Assembly: GCF_014641635.1 (NCBI RefSeq)
Contig: NZ_BMIC01000007.1
Coordinates: 62,001-126,000 of the forward strand
Direction of reading: 5' to 3'
From: Aquaticitalea lipolytica
GTDB lineage: Bacteria > Bacteroidota > Bacteroidia > Flavobacteriales > Flavobacteriaceae
DNA length: 64,000 nucleotides
Numbering within the stretch: position 1 is the stretch's first letter; the number at the start of each line of letters is the position of its first letter. The notes below the pieces were generated by a model. It made no database searches, was not told the origin of the DNA, and worked only from the letters and a program-made list of their open reading frames with translations. Shown here piece by piece: positions 1 through 8,849 of the stretch. Both the position numbers and the translations under genes were made by a program.

Positions 1-1067
1 AACAAGCCTTGCAAACATCAACAAATGTTATTGATGTTCATCATGCAGGTACAGCAATGCGTTTTCTTACTGCTTTTTTTGCTACTCAAAATGGTCGAGA
101 AGTAACCTTAACAGGTTCGTCACGTATGAAAGAAAGGCCAATTCAGGTTTTAGTTGAGGCTTTAAACTTACTAGGAGCAGATATTACTTATTTAGAAACT
201 ACAGGTTGTCCACCTTTAAAAATTAAAGGAAACGTATTAACTAAAAATAAAGTAACACTTAAAGCTAATGTTAGTAGTCAATATATTTCAGCACTATTAC
301 TAATAGCTCCAAAGCTAGAAAATGGATTAGAGCTAACTCTGGAAGGAGAAATTACTTCAGTGCCTTATATTAACATGACATTAGATTTACTCAATCAAAT
401 TGGTGTTGAAACAGTTTTTGACGATAATTTTATTAAAGTAAAACCATTAAATAAAGAATTAAAAGCTAAATCATTAGTTGTAGAGTCTGATTGGTCTTCT
501 GCTTCGTATTATTACAGCATAGTAGCTCTAAGCGAAATAGGAACAGAGATTACACTTTCAGCTTATAAAGAAAGTAGCCTCCAAGGAGATTCTGCCTTAG
601 CTAACATATACAAACAGTTTGGAGTTGAGACTACATTTTTAAATAATACAATAACTTTAAAAAAGAATAGTAAAAATACAAATGCTATAAAGTTAGATTT
701 AAACAACTCACCAGATATAGCTCAAACAATAGCTGTTACTTGTTTAGGTTTAGGAATAAAATGTCACTTAACAGGATTACACACATTAAAAATCAAAGAA
801 ACAGATAGACTATTAGCGCTTAAAAATGAGATAGAAAAATTAGGAGGAAAAATATCTGTAACTAATGATTCTTTAGGCCTAGAAGAGTCAATATTTTTAA
901 AAAATGATTGTGAAATAGCAACATATAATGACCACAGAATGGCCATGTCATTTGCTCCATTAGCACTAAAAACAAGCCTTCAAATAGCAGATTCTATGGT
1001 AGTTTCTAAATCATATCCAACATTTTGGGATGATCTAAAATCTATAGGATTTAAAATATCAAAATAA
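1..1067 (+). CDS. aroA: 3-phosphoshikimate 1-carboxyvinyltransferase (EPSP synthase), 5' truncated by window edge
   Basis: Sixth step of the shikimate pathway: joins shikimate 3-phosphate and phosphoenolpyruvate to give EPSP, in the cytoplasm. The reading frame is open from base 3, so the real start lies left of the window. About 354 codons are visible against roughly 410-430 for the family. Seen: the substrate loop HAGTAMRF near the visible N-terminus, the NSPDIAQT segment carrying the catalytic Asp, KETDRL with the PEP-binding Lys, and YNDHRMAM near the end. A TTG at base 9 could be read as a start but lies inside the conserved fold. Family assignment is secure. Confidence 0.95.
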   Translation, partial: QALQTSTNVIDVHHAGTAMRFLTAFFATQNGREVTLTGSSRMKERPIQVLVEALNLLGADITYLETTGCPPLKIKGNVLTKNKVTLKANVSSQYISALLLIAPKLENGLELTLEGEITSVPYINMTLDLLNQIGVETVFDDNFIKVKPLNKELKAKSLVVESDWSSASYYYSIVALSEIGTEITLSAYKESSLQGDSALANIYKQFGVETTFLNNTITLKKNSKNTNAIKLDLNNSPDIAQTIAVTCLGLGIKCHLTGLHTLKIKETDRLLALKNEIEKLGGKISVTNDSLGLEESIFLKNDCEIATYNDHRMAMSFAPLALKTSLQIADSMVVSKSYPTFWDDLKSIGFKISK

Positions 1068-1082
1068 TAAACAGTCATTTAC

Positions 1083-1114
1083 TTGACAACGCCTACTTTG
1101 AGATTGTATATTTG
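1083..1114 (+). promoter_or_regulatory. Bacteroidota-type promoter of queA
   Basis: A TTG at 1083-1085 and TATATTTG at 1107-1114 (TAnnTTTG) are separated by 21 bp, matching the Bacteroidota primary sigma consensus. Predicted transcription start is near 1120, leaving a leader of about 20 nt before the queA ATG. Confidence 0.7.
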
Positions 1115-1141
1115 CACCTTTCCAAAAATAAATATTAGCAG

Positions 1142-2191
1142 ATGAAATTATCACACTTTAATTTTAAACTACCAGAAGAGTTACTAGCAGAACATCCTTC
1201 AGAAAACAGAGATGAATCACGTTTAATGGTGTTAGATCGTAAAAAGCAAACTATTGAACACAAAATGTTTAAAGACCTTATTGATTATTTTGATGAAGGT
1301 GATGTAATGATTCTTAATAATACCAAAGTGTTTCCAGCGCGTTTATATGGTAATAAAGAAAAAACAGGAGCAAGAATTGAAGTATTCTTATTGAGAGAGC
1401 TTAATGAAGAGCAACGCCTTTGGGATGTATTAGTAGATCCAGCTCGTAAAATACGAATAGGTAATAAATTGTATTTTGGTGATGATGATACATTAGTAGC
1501 CGAAGTAATTGATAATACAACCTCTAGAGGTCGTACTTTACGTTTCTTATATGATGGATCATATAAAGAATTTCGTAAAAAATTAACTGAGCTTGGTGAA
1601 ACACCATTACCAAAATATATAAAAAGAGAAGTTGAACCTGAAGACGAAGAACGTTATCAAACTATATATGCTAAAAATGAAGGAGCTGTAGCTGCTCCAA
1701 CAGCAGGTTTACATTTTTCTAAGCATTTATTAAAGCGCTTAGAGATAAAAGGGATTGATTTTGCTGAAGTGACATTACATGTTGGTTTAGGAACTTTTAA
1801 CCCAGTTGAGGTTGAAGATTTGTCTAAACACAAAATGGACAGTGAAGAGGCTTTTATAACTCAAGAAACCGCTGATAAAGTAAATCACGCAAAGAAAAAC
1901 AAAAAACGTATTTGTGCTGTTGGTACAACATCTATGAGAGCTATTGAGAGTTCTGTGTCTTCAAATGGAACGTTAAATGAGTTTTCTGGCTGGACAAATA
2001 AATTTATTTTTCCTCCTTACGATTTTAGTATTGCCAACTGTATGGTTACAAACTTTCATACACCAAAATCAACATTGTTAATGATGGTTTCTGCTTTTGC
2101 AGGTCACGATTTTATTAAAAAAGCATACGAGGAAGCTGTAAAAGAAAAATATCGCTTCTATACTTACGGAGATGCAATGTTAATTATATAA
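1142..2191 (+). CDS. queA: S-adenosylmethionine:tRNA ribosyltransferase-isomerase
   Basis: Makes epoxyqueuosine in the wobble position of GUN-anticodon tRNAs by transferring and isomerising the ribose of SAM onto preQ1. At 349 aa it has normal family length. It opens with the typical [19 protein letters not shown] and contains the conserved segments [34 protein letters not shown] and the C-terminal [18 protein letters not shown]. The ATG at 1142 has a well-placed upstream promoter. It is apparently a single-gene transcript ended by the hairpin at 2211-2238. Confidence 0.97.
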   Translation: MKLSHFNFKLPEELLAEHPSENRDESRLMVLDRKKQTIEHKMFKDLIDYFDEGDVMILNNTKVFPARLYGNKEKTGARIEVFLLRELNEEQRLWDVLVDPARKIRIGNKLYFGDDDTLVAEVIDNTTSRGRTLRFLYDGSYKEFRKKLTELGETPLPKYIKREVEPEDEERYQTIYAKNEGAVAAPTAGLHFSKHLLKRLEIKGIDFAEVTLHVGLGTFNPVEVEDLSKHKMDSEEAFITQETADKVNHAKKNKKRICAVGTTSMRAIESSVSSNGTLNEFSGWTNKFIFPPYDFSIANCMVTNFHTPKSTLLMMVSAFAGHDFIKKAYEEAVKEKYRFYTYGDAMLII

Positions 2192-2210
2192 TCATAGTCT
2201 ATTAAAATAT

Positions 2211-2238
2211 AAAAGCCTTGTTAATCAAGGCTTTTTTT
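2211..2238 (+). terminator. Rho-independent terminator after queA
   Basis: An 8-bp perfect stem (AAGCCTTG at 2213-2220 and CAAGGCTT at 2226-2233) with a TTAAT loop runs into a T tract to 2238. Confidence 0.85.
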
Positions 2239-2287
2239 ATGATCTAAAAAAAAGTTTGCGAATTAGTGGCTTCAATTAAAAAGACAC

Positions 2288-2295
2288 TATTTTTG
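2288..2295 (+). promoter_or_regulatory. -7 box of rlmN promoter
   Basis: TATTTTTG fits TAnnTTTG. No TTG at the ideal 19-21 bp upstream; the nearest TTTG (2255-2258) is 29 bp away. The predicted start of transcription (about 2301) falls after the ATG at 2297 and just before the ATG at 2306, which favours the second ATG and an almost leaderless transcript. Confidence 0.5.
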
Positions 2296-2305
2296 CATGT
2301 ATTAT

Positions 2306-3346
2306 ATGGAAACTACAAAAAAAGACATACGAGCATTAACTAAAGATCAATTGCGAGAGTTTTTTGTTAAACAAGGTGATCAAGCATTTCGTGGTAATCA
2401 GGTTTATGAATGGTTATGGAGTAAAGGTGCTCATACTTTTGAGGATATGACAAATGTATCTAAAGAAACACGTCAAATGCTCGAAGATAACTTTGTTATT
2501 AACCATATTAAAGTCGACCAGATGCAACGTAGTAATGATGGTACAGTAAAAAATGCTGTAAGATTACACGATGGGTTAATTGTAGAATCGGTTTTAATTC
2601 CTACAGCAAAACGTACCACAGCATGTGTGTCTAGTCAGGTAGGCTGTAGTTTAGATTGTAGATTTTGCGCTACTGCTAGACTAAAACGAATGCGAAATTT
2701 AAATCCAGATGAGATTTTCGATCAAGTAGTAGCTATAGATAAGGAAAGTAGACTTTATTTTGATAGACCCTTAAGTAATATTGTGTTTATGGGAATGGGT
2801 GAACCACTAATGAATTATAATAATGTTATAAAAGCTATCGATAAAATTACCTCACCAGAAGGTTTAGGTATGTCACCAAAAAGGATTACAGTCTCTACAT
2901 CAGGTGTTCCAAAAATGATTAAAAAAATGGCAGATGATGAAGTTAAATTTAAGCTTGCTGTTTCTTTACACTCAGCTATTGATGAGGTGCGTACTTCAAT
3001 TATGCCATTTAATGCAACATTTCCGTTAGCCGATTTAAGAGATGCTTTAGAATATTGGTATAATAAAACTAAGAATATAATTACCTACGAATACGTAGTT
3101 TGGGATGGTATTAATGATACTAAAAAAGATGTAGATGCACTCATTAAGTTTTGCAAATTCGCACCAAGCAAGGTTAATTTAATAGAGTATAATCCAATAG
3201 ACGATGGAGAGTTTCAGCAAGCAAACACTCAGGCTTTAGATATGTATATTTCTATGTTAGAAGCTAATAATATAACAGTAACTGTAAGGCGTTCAAGAGG
3301 GAAAGATATTGACGCTGCTTGTGGCCAACTGGCAAATAAAAGTTAA
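2306..3346 (+). CDS. rlmN: Dual-specificity RNA methyltransferase RlmN (23S A2503 / tRNA A37 C2-methylase)
   Basis: Radical-SAM enzyme that methylates C2 of A2503 in 23S rRNA and of A37 in certain tRNAs. The 4Fe-4S motif CSLDCRFC (CxxxCxxC) is visible near residue 115, followed by the family signature FMGMGEPLMNY and a C-terminal DAACGQL holding the methyl-carrying Cys. 346 aa from the ATG at 2306; an in-frame ATG at 2297 would add three residues, but it sits immediately behind the -7 box, so I prefer 2306. Single-gene unit ended by a hairpin shared with the convergent gene. Confidence 0.96.
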   Translation: METTKKDIRALTKDQLREFFVKQGDQAFRGNQVYEWLWSKGAHTFEDMTNVSKETRQMLEDNFVINHIKVDQMQRSNDGTVKNAVRLHDGLIVESVLIPTAKRTTACVSSQVGCSLDCRFCATARLKRMRNLNPDEIFDQVVAIDKESRLYFDRPLSNIVFMGMGEPLMNYNNVIKAIDKITSPEGLGMSPKRITVSTSGVPKMIKKMADDEVKFKLAVSLHSAIDEVRTSIMPFNATFPLADLRDALEYWYNKTKNIITYEYVVWDGINDTKKDVDALIKFCKFAPSKVNLIEYNPIDDGEFQQANTQALDMYISMLEANNITVTVRRSRGKDIDAACGQLANKS

Positions 3347-3349
3347 AAA

Positions 3350-3379
3350 AAAGAGCTACATATTGTAGCTCTTTTTTTA
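3350..3379. terminator. Bidirectional terminator between rlmN and the T9SS protein
   Basis: Ten-bp perfect stem, AAGAGCTACA at 3351-3360 and its complement at 3364-3373 with a TAT loop, flanked by A and T tracts on both sides. It lies between convergent genes and can serve both. Confidence 0.85.
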
Positions 3380-3396
3380 TAGAATTAAATTAAAAT

Positions 3397-4536
3397 TTAT
3401 TCTTTAATGATTTTTATAGATTGAGATTTTCCTTCAGCACTAATAGATAAGAAGTAAACACCAGTATTAAGAGACGATACATCTATCGTGTTATCTAACA
3501 GAGTATTTCCTTTAATATCCATCACTCTTTGCCCAAGCTGGTTATGTATTTCTACAGAATCGATAGTTAAAGAAGTATTAATCTTAACATTGTCTTTAAT
3601 CGGGTTAGGATAAACAGAAAATAAATTTAACGATTCATCATCAACAGATAAAGCAGGATCTGCTTCAGTTGTAAAACTCCAAACAGTAGAATTTACAGCA
3701 TCTCCACCAGCATTATTTGCTACTATTTGCCAATAATAAGTTTCAGAATAGCTTAAGCCATATATTGTAAATCCAGAATTAGAGCTAACATTAAACGAAG
3801 TGGCTACAGGAGGATTAACAGTGTCTAAATTAAAAGTATACCCAGTTGGAGCATCACCAGTTGAGGCGTCATCCCAAGTAAATGTATATGCGGCATCAGC
3901 AGCATCAATTACAGTATCTCCATTATAATCTGTGTCTTGTGCTAAATCTACATTAGTGGCACCATTTGCAGGATTAGGATTAACAACTGGATCAGGAGCT
4001 GTTGCATATTGATTAACTAAATTAACATTATCAATAAACCAATAATCACCATCATTTTGCTCTAATACAAAAGCAATATACACAGTCATCCCTTCGTAAG
4101 CAGATAAATCTACACTATATGGAGAGAACTCTAAAGGAGCAGCTCCAGTAACTGATAATTCACCTTGAGTATCTACAATAGAAAAATCTCCAATTGTAGT
4201 CTGAGATGCTCCTGTTGAAACTCTTACTGTATATGACGATCCGTAATCAGTAGCAAATGCATCAGTTTGATCAAAAATTAACAAGGAATTAGTTGTTGTA
4301 ATTGCAATTGAAGGAGTAACTAGCCAGTCTTGTGCTAATGTAGAAACAGCTTCATATGCCACGCTCATATAGCCGCCAGAATTCTCCCAGTTTTCAACAG
4401 TTCCTTCACCATTAGCGCCAATGTAAGTAGCCCATCCAGCTGGAATTGTAGTCCCATCAAATGTTTCTGGGAATTGAGCATAGCTATTATATGTAAAAGC
4501 TATAAATAAGGAAAATAATAAAGTAATTTTTTTCAT
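3397..4536 (-). CDS. Secreted protein with choice-of-anchor J domain and T9SS C-terminal sorting domain
   Basis: 379 aa exported protein. Residues 1-20 form a signal peptide ending in YAQ. Residues about 21-175 resemble the cleaved-adhesin/choice-of-anchor J beta-sandwich (FPETFDGTTIPAGW, then DYWFIDNVNL). Residues about 185-290 form a fibronectin-III-like region (TYYWQIVANNAGG). The last 75 residues (FSVYPNPIKDNV, GVYFLSI, IKIIKE) are a type A sorting domain for the type IX secretion system, so the protein should be carried across the outer membrane and anchored or released. Substrate is unknown. Not operonic; the nearest upstream gene is divergent. Confidence 0.9.
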   Translation of the reverse strand: MKKITLLFSLFIAFTYNSYAQFPETFDGTTIPAGWATYIGANGEGTVENWENSGGYMSVAYEAVSTLAQDWLVTPSIAITTTNSLLIFDQTDAFATDYGSSYTVRVSTGASQTTIGDFSIVDTQGELSVTGAAPLEFSPYSVDLSAYEGMTVYIAFVLEQNDGDYWFIDNVNLVNQYATAPDPVVNPNPANGATNVDLAQDTDYNGDTVIDAADAAYTFTWDDASTGDAPTGYTFNLDTVNPPVATSFNVSSNSGFTIYGLSYSETYYWQIVANNAGGDAVNSTVWSFTTEADPALSVDDESLNLFSVYPNPIKDNVKINTSLTIDSVEIHNQLGQRVMDIKGNTLLDNTIDVSSLNTGVYFLSISAEGKSQSIKIIKE

Positions 4537-4710
4537 AAGCTTGATATTTAAAGGATTAATTAAACGAACAAGTTAACAAATAATGAAAAACACAAACAAT
4601 TTAACGACTAAACAGATATTTTAATCGATAAAACGCATACTTTTTTTAAAATAGCTTTTCATACACATTTTTATTACGTTTGTTACATTATAATTTAGTA
4701 AAAATATCTT

Positions 4711-5688
4711 TTGAAAATTGTTGAACAAATAAAACAACCTATTGGTTATGAGATGGAGCTTTTTGAGCAAAAGTTTCTACTTTCTATGTCTAGTAAAGTT
4801 GCTTTATTAAACAGAATTACTCATTACATAGTTAACCGAAAAGGAAAACAAATGCGACCAATGTTTGTTTTTTTGGTGGCTAAAATGATTAACAATGGTG
4901 AAGTTAGTGAGCGTACTTATAGAGGCGCTTCAGTTATTGAGCTTATACACACCGCAACACTAGTACATGATGATGTTGTTGATGATAGTAATAGACGTCG
5001 AGGTTTTTTCTCAATTAACGCGCTTTGGAAAAACAAAATTGCTGTACTAATAGGAGATTATTTATTGTCTAAAGGATTGTTACTATCAATTGATAATAAC
5101 GATTTCGATTTACTAAAAATTATTTCTGTTGCTGTTCGTGAAATGAGTGAAGGCGAGTTACTTCAAATAGAAAAAGCACGACAGCTAGATATTACTGAAG
5201 ATGTTTATTATGAGATTATTCGTCAAAAAACAGCAACTTTAATAGCAGCTTGCTGTAGTTTAGGAGCAGCGTCAGTAAAACCAAATTCTCCTGATGTAGA
5301 AACTATGCGCAAGTTTGGAGAACTTATAGGTATGGCTTTTCAAATTAAAGACGATTTATTTGATTATGGTGACGAAGCTATTGGGAAACCAACAGGAATA
5401 GATATTAAGGAGCAAAAAATGACTTTGCCTCTAATTCATGTTTTGAATAATTGTTCTAAAACTGAAAAAAAATGGCTAATTAATTCCATTAAAAACCATA
5501 ATAAAGATAAACAACGCGTCAAAGAAGTTATTGTATTTGTAAAAACTAAAGGTGGTTTGGATTATGCTGTAACTAAAATGTTAGAATTCAAAAATAAGGC
5601 TTTGCTAATCTTAAATAACTACCCAGAATCTACTTTTAAATCTTCTTTATTGCTAATGGTTAATTACGTTATTGACCGAAAAAAATAA
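4711..5688 (+). CDS. ispB: Polyprenyl (octaprenyl-type) diphosphate synthase
   Basis: Trans-prenyltransferase that elongates farnesyl diphosphate with isopentenyl units to make the quinone side chain; the exact chain length cannot be read. Two aspartate-rich motifs are present: DDVVD at residues 87-91 within HDDVVDD, and KDDLFDY near residue 212. 325 aa, normal length. The start is a TTG (4711); the protein MKIVEQIKQPIGYEMELFE has the usual flavobacterial N-terminus and no better ATG exists upstream. The ECF sigma gene follows, with its own promoter. Confidence 0.92.
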   Translation: MKIVEQIKQPIGYEMELFEQKFLLSMSSKVALLNRITHYIVNRKGKQMRPMFVFLVAKMINNGEVSERTYRGASVIELIHTATLVHDDVVDDSNRRRGFFSINALWKNKIAVLIGDYLLSKGLLLSIDNNDFDLLKIISVAVREMSEGELLQIEKARQLDITEDVYYEIIRQKTATLIAACCSLGAASVKPNSPDVETMRKFGELIGMAFQIKDDLFDYGDEAIGKPTGIDIKEQKMTLPLIHVLNNCSKTEKKWLINSIKNHNKDKQRVKEVIVFVKTKGGLDYAVTKMLEFKNKALLILNNYPESTFKSSLLLMVNYVIDRKK

Positions 5689-5704
5689 TTTTTTTTATCA
5701 TCAG

Positions 5705-5734
5705 GCAACCTTTTGCATAACTTTTGCGTCTTTA
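5705..5734 (+). promoter_or_regulatory. ECF sigma-type promoter upstream of the sigma gene (probable autoregulation)
   Basis: GCAACC at 5705-5710 followed by exactly 16 bp (5711-5726) and CGTC at 5727-5730. An AAC-containing -35 element, a 16-bp spacer and a CGTC -10 element are the hallmarks of ECF sigma promoters and differ from the TAnnTTTG boxes elsewhere in the window. Its position just before the ECF gene suggests self-activation. Confidence 0.7.
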
Positions 5735-5760
5735 TAAATAGAAGACCTAATAAACCGCTT

Positions 5761-6324
5761 TTGAAAGTCATTCAATTACATAACAATAATATTGAGCTAA
5801 TAAAAAAAGCAGCGAAAAATAATCGCGAAGCTCAACATCTATTGTTCGAAGTACATGCGCCAAAAATGTTAAGTGTATGCAGATACTATGTAAAGGATAT
5901 ATATAAGGCTGAAGAAGTAATGATGAATGGTTTTTTTAAAGCTTTTACAAATCTTAATAATTTTAAAAACGAAGGGAGTTTTGAAGGTTGGATACGTAGA
6001 ATAATGGTAAGAGAGGCAATATCATTTTTAAGACAACAAAAAAATATCGAATTCTCAATAGAGGATGTAAACGTACCTCAAGATTATTCTAATAATATTA
6101 AAACTGAAATTGAAGTTAACGAAATACAACAGCTTATTGATGATTTACCAGAAGGCTACAAAATAGTATTTGTAATGTATGCAATTGAAGGCTATAAACA
6201 TAATGAGATAGCAGACATGTTAAAAATTTCTGAAGGAACTTCAAAATCACAATTGTTTAAAGCAAGACAATTGTTACAACAAAAAATTAATGAATTAAAT
6301 AATACAAGCTATGGCACCAATTAA
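5761..6324 (+). CDS. RNA polymerase sigma-70 factor, ECF subfamily
   Basis: 187 aa from the TTG at 5761. Region sigma2 (residues about 22-90: KMLSVCRYYVKDIYKAEEVMMN, then a GSFEGWIRRI segment) binds the -10 element and core polymerase. Region sigma4 (residues about 120-180: LPEGYKIVFVMYAIEGYKHNEIA) is the -35 helix-turn-helix. An in-frame TTG at 5713 would add 16 residues but lies inside the promoter between -35 and -10, so it was rejected. The next gene overlaps by 14 nt, and the three-gene operon sigma, membrane protein, outer-membrane protein suggests envelope sensing. Confidence 0.9.
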   Translation: MKVIQLHNNNIELIKKAAKNNREAQHLLFEVHAPKMLSVCRYYVKDIYKAEEVMMNGFFKAFTNLNNFKNEGSFEGWIRRIMVREAISFLRQQKNIEFSIEDVNVPQDYSNNIKTEIEVNEIQQLIDDLPEGYKIVFVMYAIEGYKHNEIADMLKISEGTSKSQLFKARQLLQQKINELNNTSYGTN

Positions 6325-7036
6325 ATTTGAAGAAAACATAAAAGACAAGCTTGAAAAACGCACAATACAACCTTCTGCTGATGCTTGGCAAACTTTAGCT
6401 AGTCGGTTAGATGCTAAAAACAATAAGAAAAAATCGCCATATTATTTATGGTTAGGCGTTGCCGCAAGTATAGTAGCTATTATGTTTATTGCTTCTCAAT
6501 TATTTGTAAATAACAATAATACAACAATAGAAACTCCTGTAATTGTTAACACAAATAAAGAGACAATTAAGAAGGTAGAAAGCGAAAATGTACTGCAGAA
6601 AAAAGATGTGTTAACTAATAATGTTGAAAAGGAGAGTGTAAAAGAGTTAAATATAAAAACACCTAAGTCTGAAAAAACTGAAGTTGCACTACTAACAAAA
6701 CAAAAAGAAGAAAAAACAGTTTTACCTAAAGAGGTCATTGTAAATAAAACGTCGTTTGAAGATTTAAAAGTACAGCAAGTAGTTGCCCAAATACAAGGGT
6801 TAAAAGACAAAGGAGAATCAGTAACTGATAAAGATATTGATGCACTTTTAGATCAAGCTCAAAAAGAAATCACATTACAAAACATATATAACGAAACTAC
6901 TAAAACGGTTGATGCTAACGCGCTGTTACAAGACGTTGAATCAGACTTGCAGCAATCTTTTAGAGATAAAGTATTTAATGCTTTAAAATCTAGTTACAAT
7001 ACGGTAAAAACTGCAGTTGCCGAGCGTAACAACTAA
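6311..7036 (+). CDS. Single-pass membrane protein, candidate anti-sigma factor
   Basis: 241 aa. A cytoplasmic N-terminal part of about 45 residues (PSADAWQTLASRLD) is followed by one transmembrane helix (YYLWLGVAASIVAIMFIAS, residues about 45-63) and a charged, Lys/Glu-rich periplasmic region that is probably extended or coiled-coil. No recognisable zinc anti-sigma motif. Position directly behind, and overlapping, an ECF sigma gene is typical of Bacteroidota anti-sigma regulators, so that role is inferred from context only. It could equally be a structural envelope protein. Confidence 0.6.
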   Translation: MAPIKFEENIKDKLEKRTIQPSADAWQTLASRLDAKNNKKKSPYYLWLGVAASIVAIMFIASQLFVNNNNTTIETPVIVNTNKETIKKVESENVLQKKDVLTNNVEKESVKELNIKTPKSEKTEVALLTKQKEEKTVLPKEVIVNKTSFEDLKVQQVVAQIQGLKDKGESVTDKDIDALLDQAQKEITLQNIYNETTKTVDANALLQDVESDLQQSFRDKVFNALKSSYNTVKTAVAERNN

Positions 7037-7065
7037 ATTTAATTATTAATCAAAAGACGAACATT

Positions 7066-8142
7066 ATGAAAACCATTACAAAAATAGTAGTGCTAATAAG
7101 CGTATGCTTTATTATTGGCAATGCAAGTGCACAAGATACAATTCAAAAAACGAACAATACCACCAAGATTGAAAACCTTGAGCAGTTAAAAGAAGCAATT
7201 AAAAACGAAGAAAGAGAGTTTTTAAAAGCTGAGGTAGAAGCGATTAATCAACGCTTAGATAGAGGAGAAATTACAGCTGAGAATGCAGAACAATTAAAAA
7301 AAGAAGCTGCTCAAAAAAGGGCTTTAAATATTGAAAATCGTATTGCAATTATTGATAATAAAATTGCACTTATGAAGCGTAACGACTCTGACTATCAAAA
7401 CTATGATGACAATGAAAACAATGGCTTTAAAATCACTTTCGGAGGTGAAAAAGACGAACATACTTTTGTTAACATTAAACGAAAAAACAGTCCTCCAAAA
7501 TACGATTTGCGTACAACTTCAGATTTAGTATTTGCAATAGGTGTAAATAATACAATAGCAGATGGTGAGTCAATAGGAGATTCATATGAAACTTTAGGTT
7601 CTGGTTTTGTTGAGTTGGGATTAGCTTGGAAAACTAGAGTTTTTCAAAACTCTAATGCTTTACGCTTAAAATATGGGTTTTCTTTTCAATGGAATAAGCT
7701 ATCGCCAAAAGATGACAAGTATTTTGTTCAAAATGGAGATGTAACATCATTAGAAGTGTTTCCAGGAAACTTAAACGAATCAGAATTTAGAGTTACAAAT
7801 CTTGTTTTTCCTGTTCATTTTGAGTTTGGGCCATCAAAAAAAATAGATAAGAAGAACTACTTCAGATATTCAACACATAATCAATTTAAGTTTGGTATTG
7901 GTGGTTATGCAGGTTTTAATATTGGAACGCAGCAAAAATTACGATACAAAGAAGATGGAGATAGAGTTAAAGAAAAAATACGTCGAAATTATAACACTTC
8001 AGATTTTGTGTATGGCTTAAGCGCTTACGTAGGTTTTGATACTATGAGTTTGTATGCTAAATATGATATATCTACAGTTTTTAAAGATCAAGTTGTTGAC
8101 CAAAATAATGTCTCTTTAGGTATAAGATTCGATTTAGATTAA
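7066..8142 (+). CDS. Outer-membrane beta-barrel-like protein with coiled-coil N-terminus
   Basis: 358 aa. Signal peptide (residues 1-22, ending NASAQ), a coiled-coil-prone stretch at residues about 30-105 rich in Glu/Lys, then a C-terminal half of alternating aromatic and polar strands (FRYSTHNQFKFGIGGYAGF, SLGIRFDLD) resembling an outer-membrane barrel. It lies 29 nt behind the candidate anti-sigma gene in the same operon and is a plausible output or sensing partner of the sigma system. I do not recognise a named family. Confidence 0.6.
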   Translation: MKTITKIVVLISVCFIIGNASAQDTIQKTNNTTKIENLEQLKEAIKNEEREFLKAEVEAINQRLDRGEITAENAEQLKKEAAQKRALNIENRIAIIDNKIALMKRNDSDYQNYDDNENNGFKITFGGEKDEHTFVNIKRKNSPPKYDLRTTSDLVFAIGVNNTIADGESIGDSYETLGSGFVELGLAWKTRVFQNSNALRLKYGFSFQWNKLSPKDDKYFVQNGDVTSLEVFPGNLNESEFRVTNLVFPVHFEFGPSKKIDKKNYFRYSTHNQFKFGIGGYAGFNIGTQQKLRYKEDGDRVKEKIRRNYNTSDFVYGLSAYVGFDTMSLYAKYDISTVFKDQVVDQNNVSLGIRFDLD

Positions 8143-8164
8143 ACGTAATTGAGTTAGTTGTAAG

Positions 8165-8195
8165 AAAGCCTTTTCGTATTCGAAAAGGCTTTTTA
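8165..8195. terminator. Bidirectional terminator between convergent genes
   Basis: Twelve-bp perfect stem (AAAGCCTTTTCG at 8165-8176, complement 8181-8192) with a TATT loop and T-rich tail. It lies between the outer-membrane protein gene and the convergent gene ending at 8193. Confidence 0.85.
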
Positions 8196-8726
8196 TTTAA
8201 ATTTATTTGAAGCCATGCATTTATTTGATATTTGCTCAAACTCAAACCAAATTTTAGGATTCTTATAATCTATTTTGCGTTGCGCTATATATGGTTCTAA
8301 AATAGTGTACCACCAACAAATTCTGTTAGAGTGTATGCTATAAAACACTTTTTCATCAACAAGTTCAAACTCATAAGCAGTACATAAATTCTGTAAATGA
8401 TTTAAAAACATATTTGTAACTAGTGTAGCTTCTAAATCATTTCTTATGAGCTTTACTTCTTTTTTTGTAAATGGTTTACAAACTTCAGGAAAAGGATAAA
8501 TATTTAGCTTGTGGTAAACAGAATACAAACGTTCTTGTAGTTCTAGTTCTTCACCTATACCTATAAAATTATAGGTAGATTGTAAACGCTTCCATGCGTT
8601 GTCCTTTTTGTATTGAATAATTAACAAGACCAAAGATACCAAGCCAGTTAATGAAATAATAAAATTAAGAAGAGGTAAATATTTATCGTTAAACTCAATC
8701 ATAGCTAAGATAATAATATTGAACAT
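8193..8726 (-). CDS. Hypothetical single-TM protein (DUF4760-like appearance)
   Basis: 177 aa; one N-terminal transmembrane helix (residues about 17-38, LLNFIISLTGLVSLVLLIIQ) followed by a soluble helical domain with WW and LEPYI segments late in the chain. The layout resembles short DUF4760 membrane proteins, but I cannot confirm that by eye. An alternative ATG at 8702 (MIEFNDKY) would drop eight residues. Monocistronic, convergent with the sigma operon, divergent from dnaG. No function proposed. Confidence 0.6.
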   Translation of the reverse strand: MFNIIILAMIEFNDKYLPLLNFIISLTGLVSLVLLIIQYKKDNAWKRLQSTYNFIGIGEELELQERLYSVYHKLNIYPFPEVCKPFTKKEVKLIRNDLEATLVTNMFLNHLQNLCTAYEFELVDEKVFYSIHSNRICWWYTILEPYIAQRKIDYKNPKIWFEFEQISNKCMASNKFK

Positions 8727-8849
8727 CAGTGCATTACACTAAAATAGTAGTTTTTTCAGAATTATTGTATAAAAATTTAGCACGTTGCTTTTAAATTCTT
8801 TTATAGTATTTTTACAAAAACTTATTTTTAGTATAACTTCAGTAACATT

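Noticed and set aside
5713-5760. Longer ECF sigma protein starting at TTG 5713
   Set aside because: The extra 16 residues are encoded by the ECF promoter itself (between its -35 and -10 elements and beyond) and do not look like sigma sequence; TTG 5761 gives the usual N-terminus.
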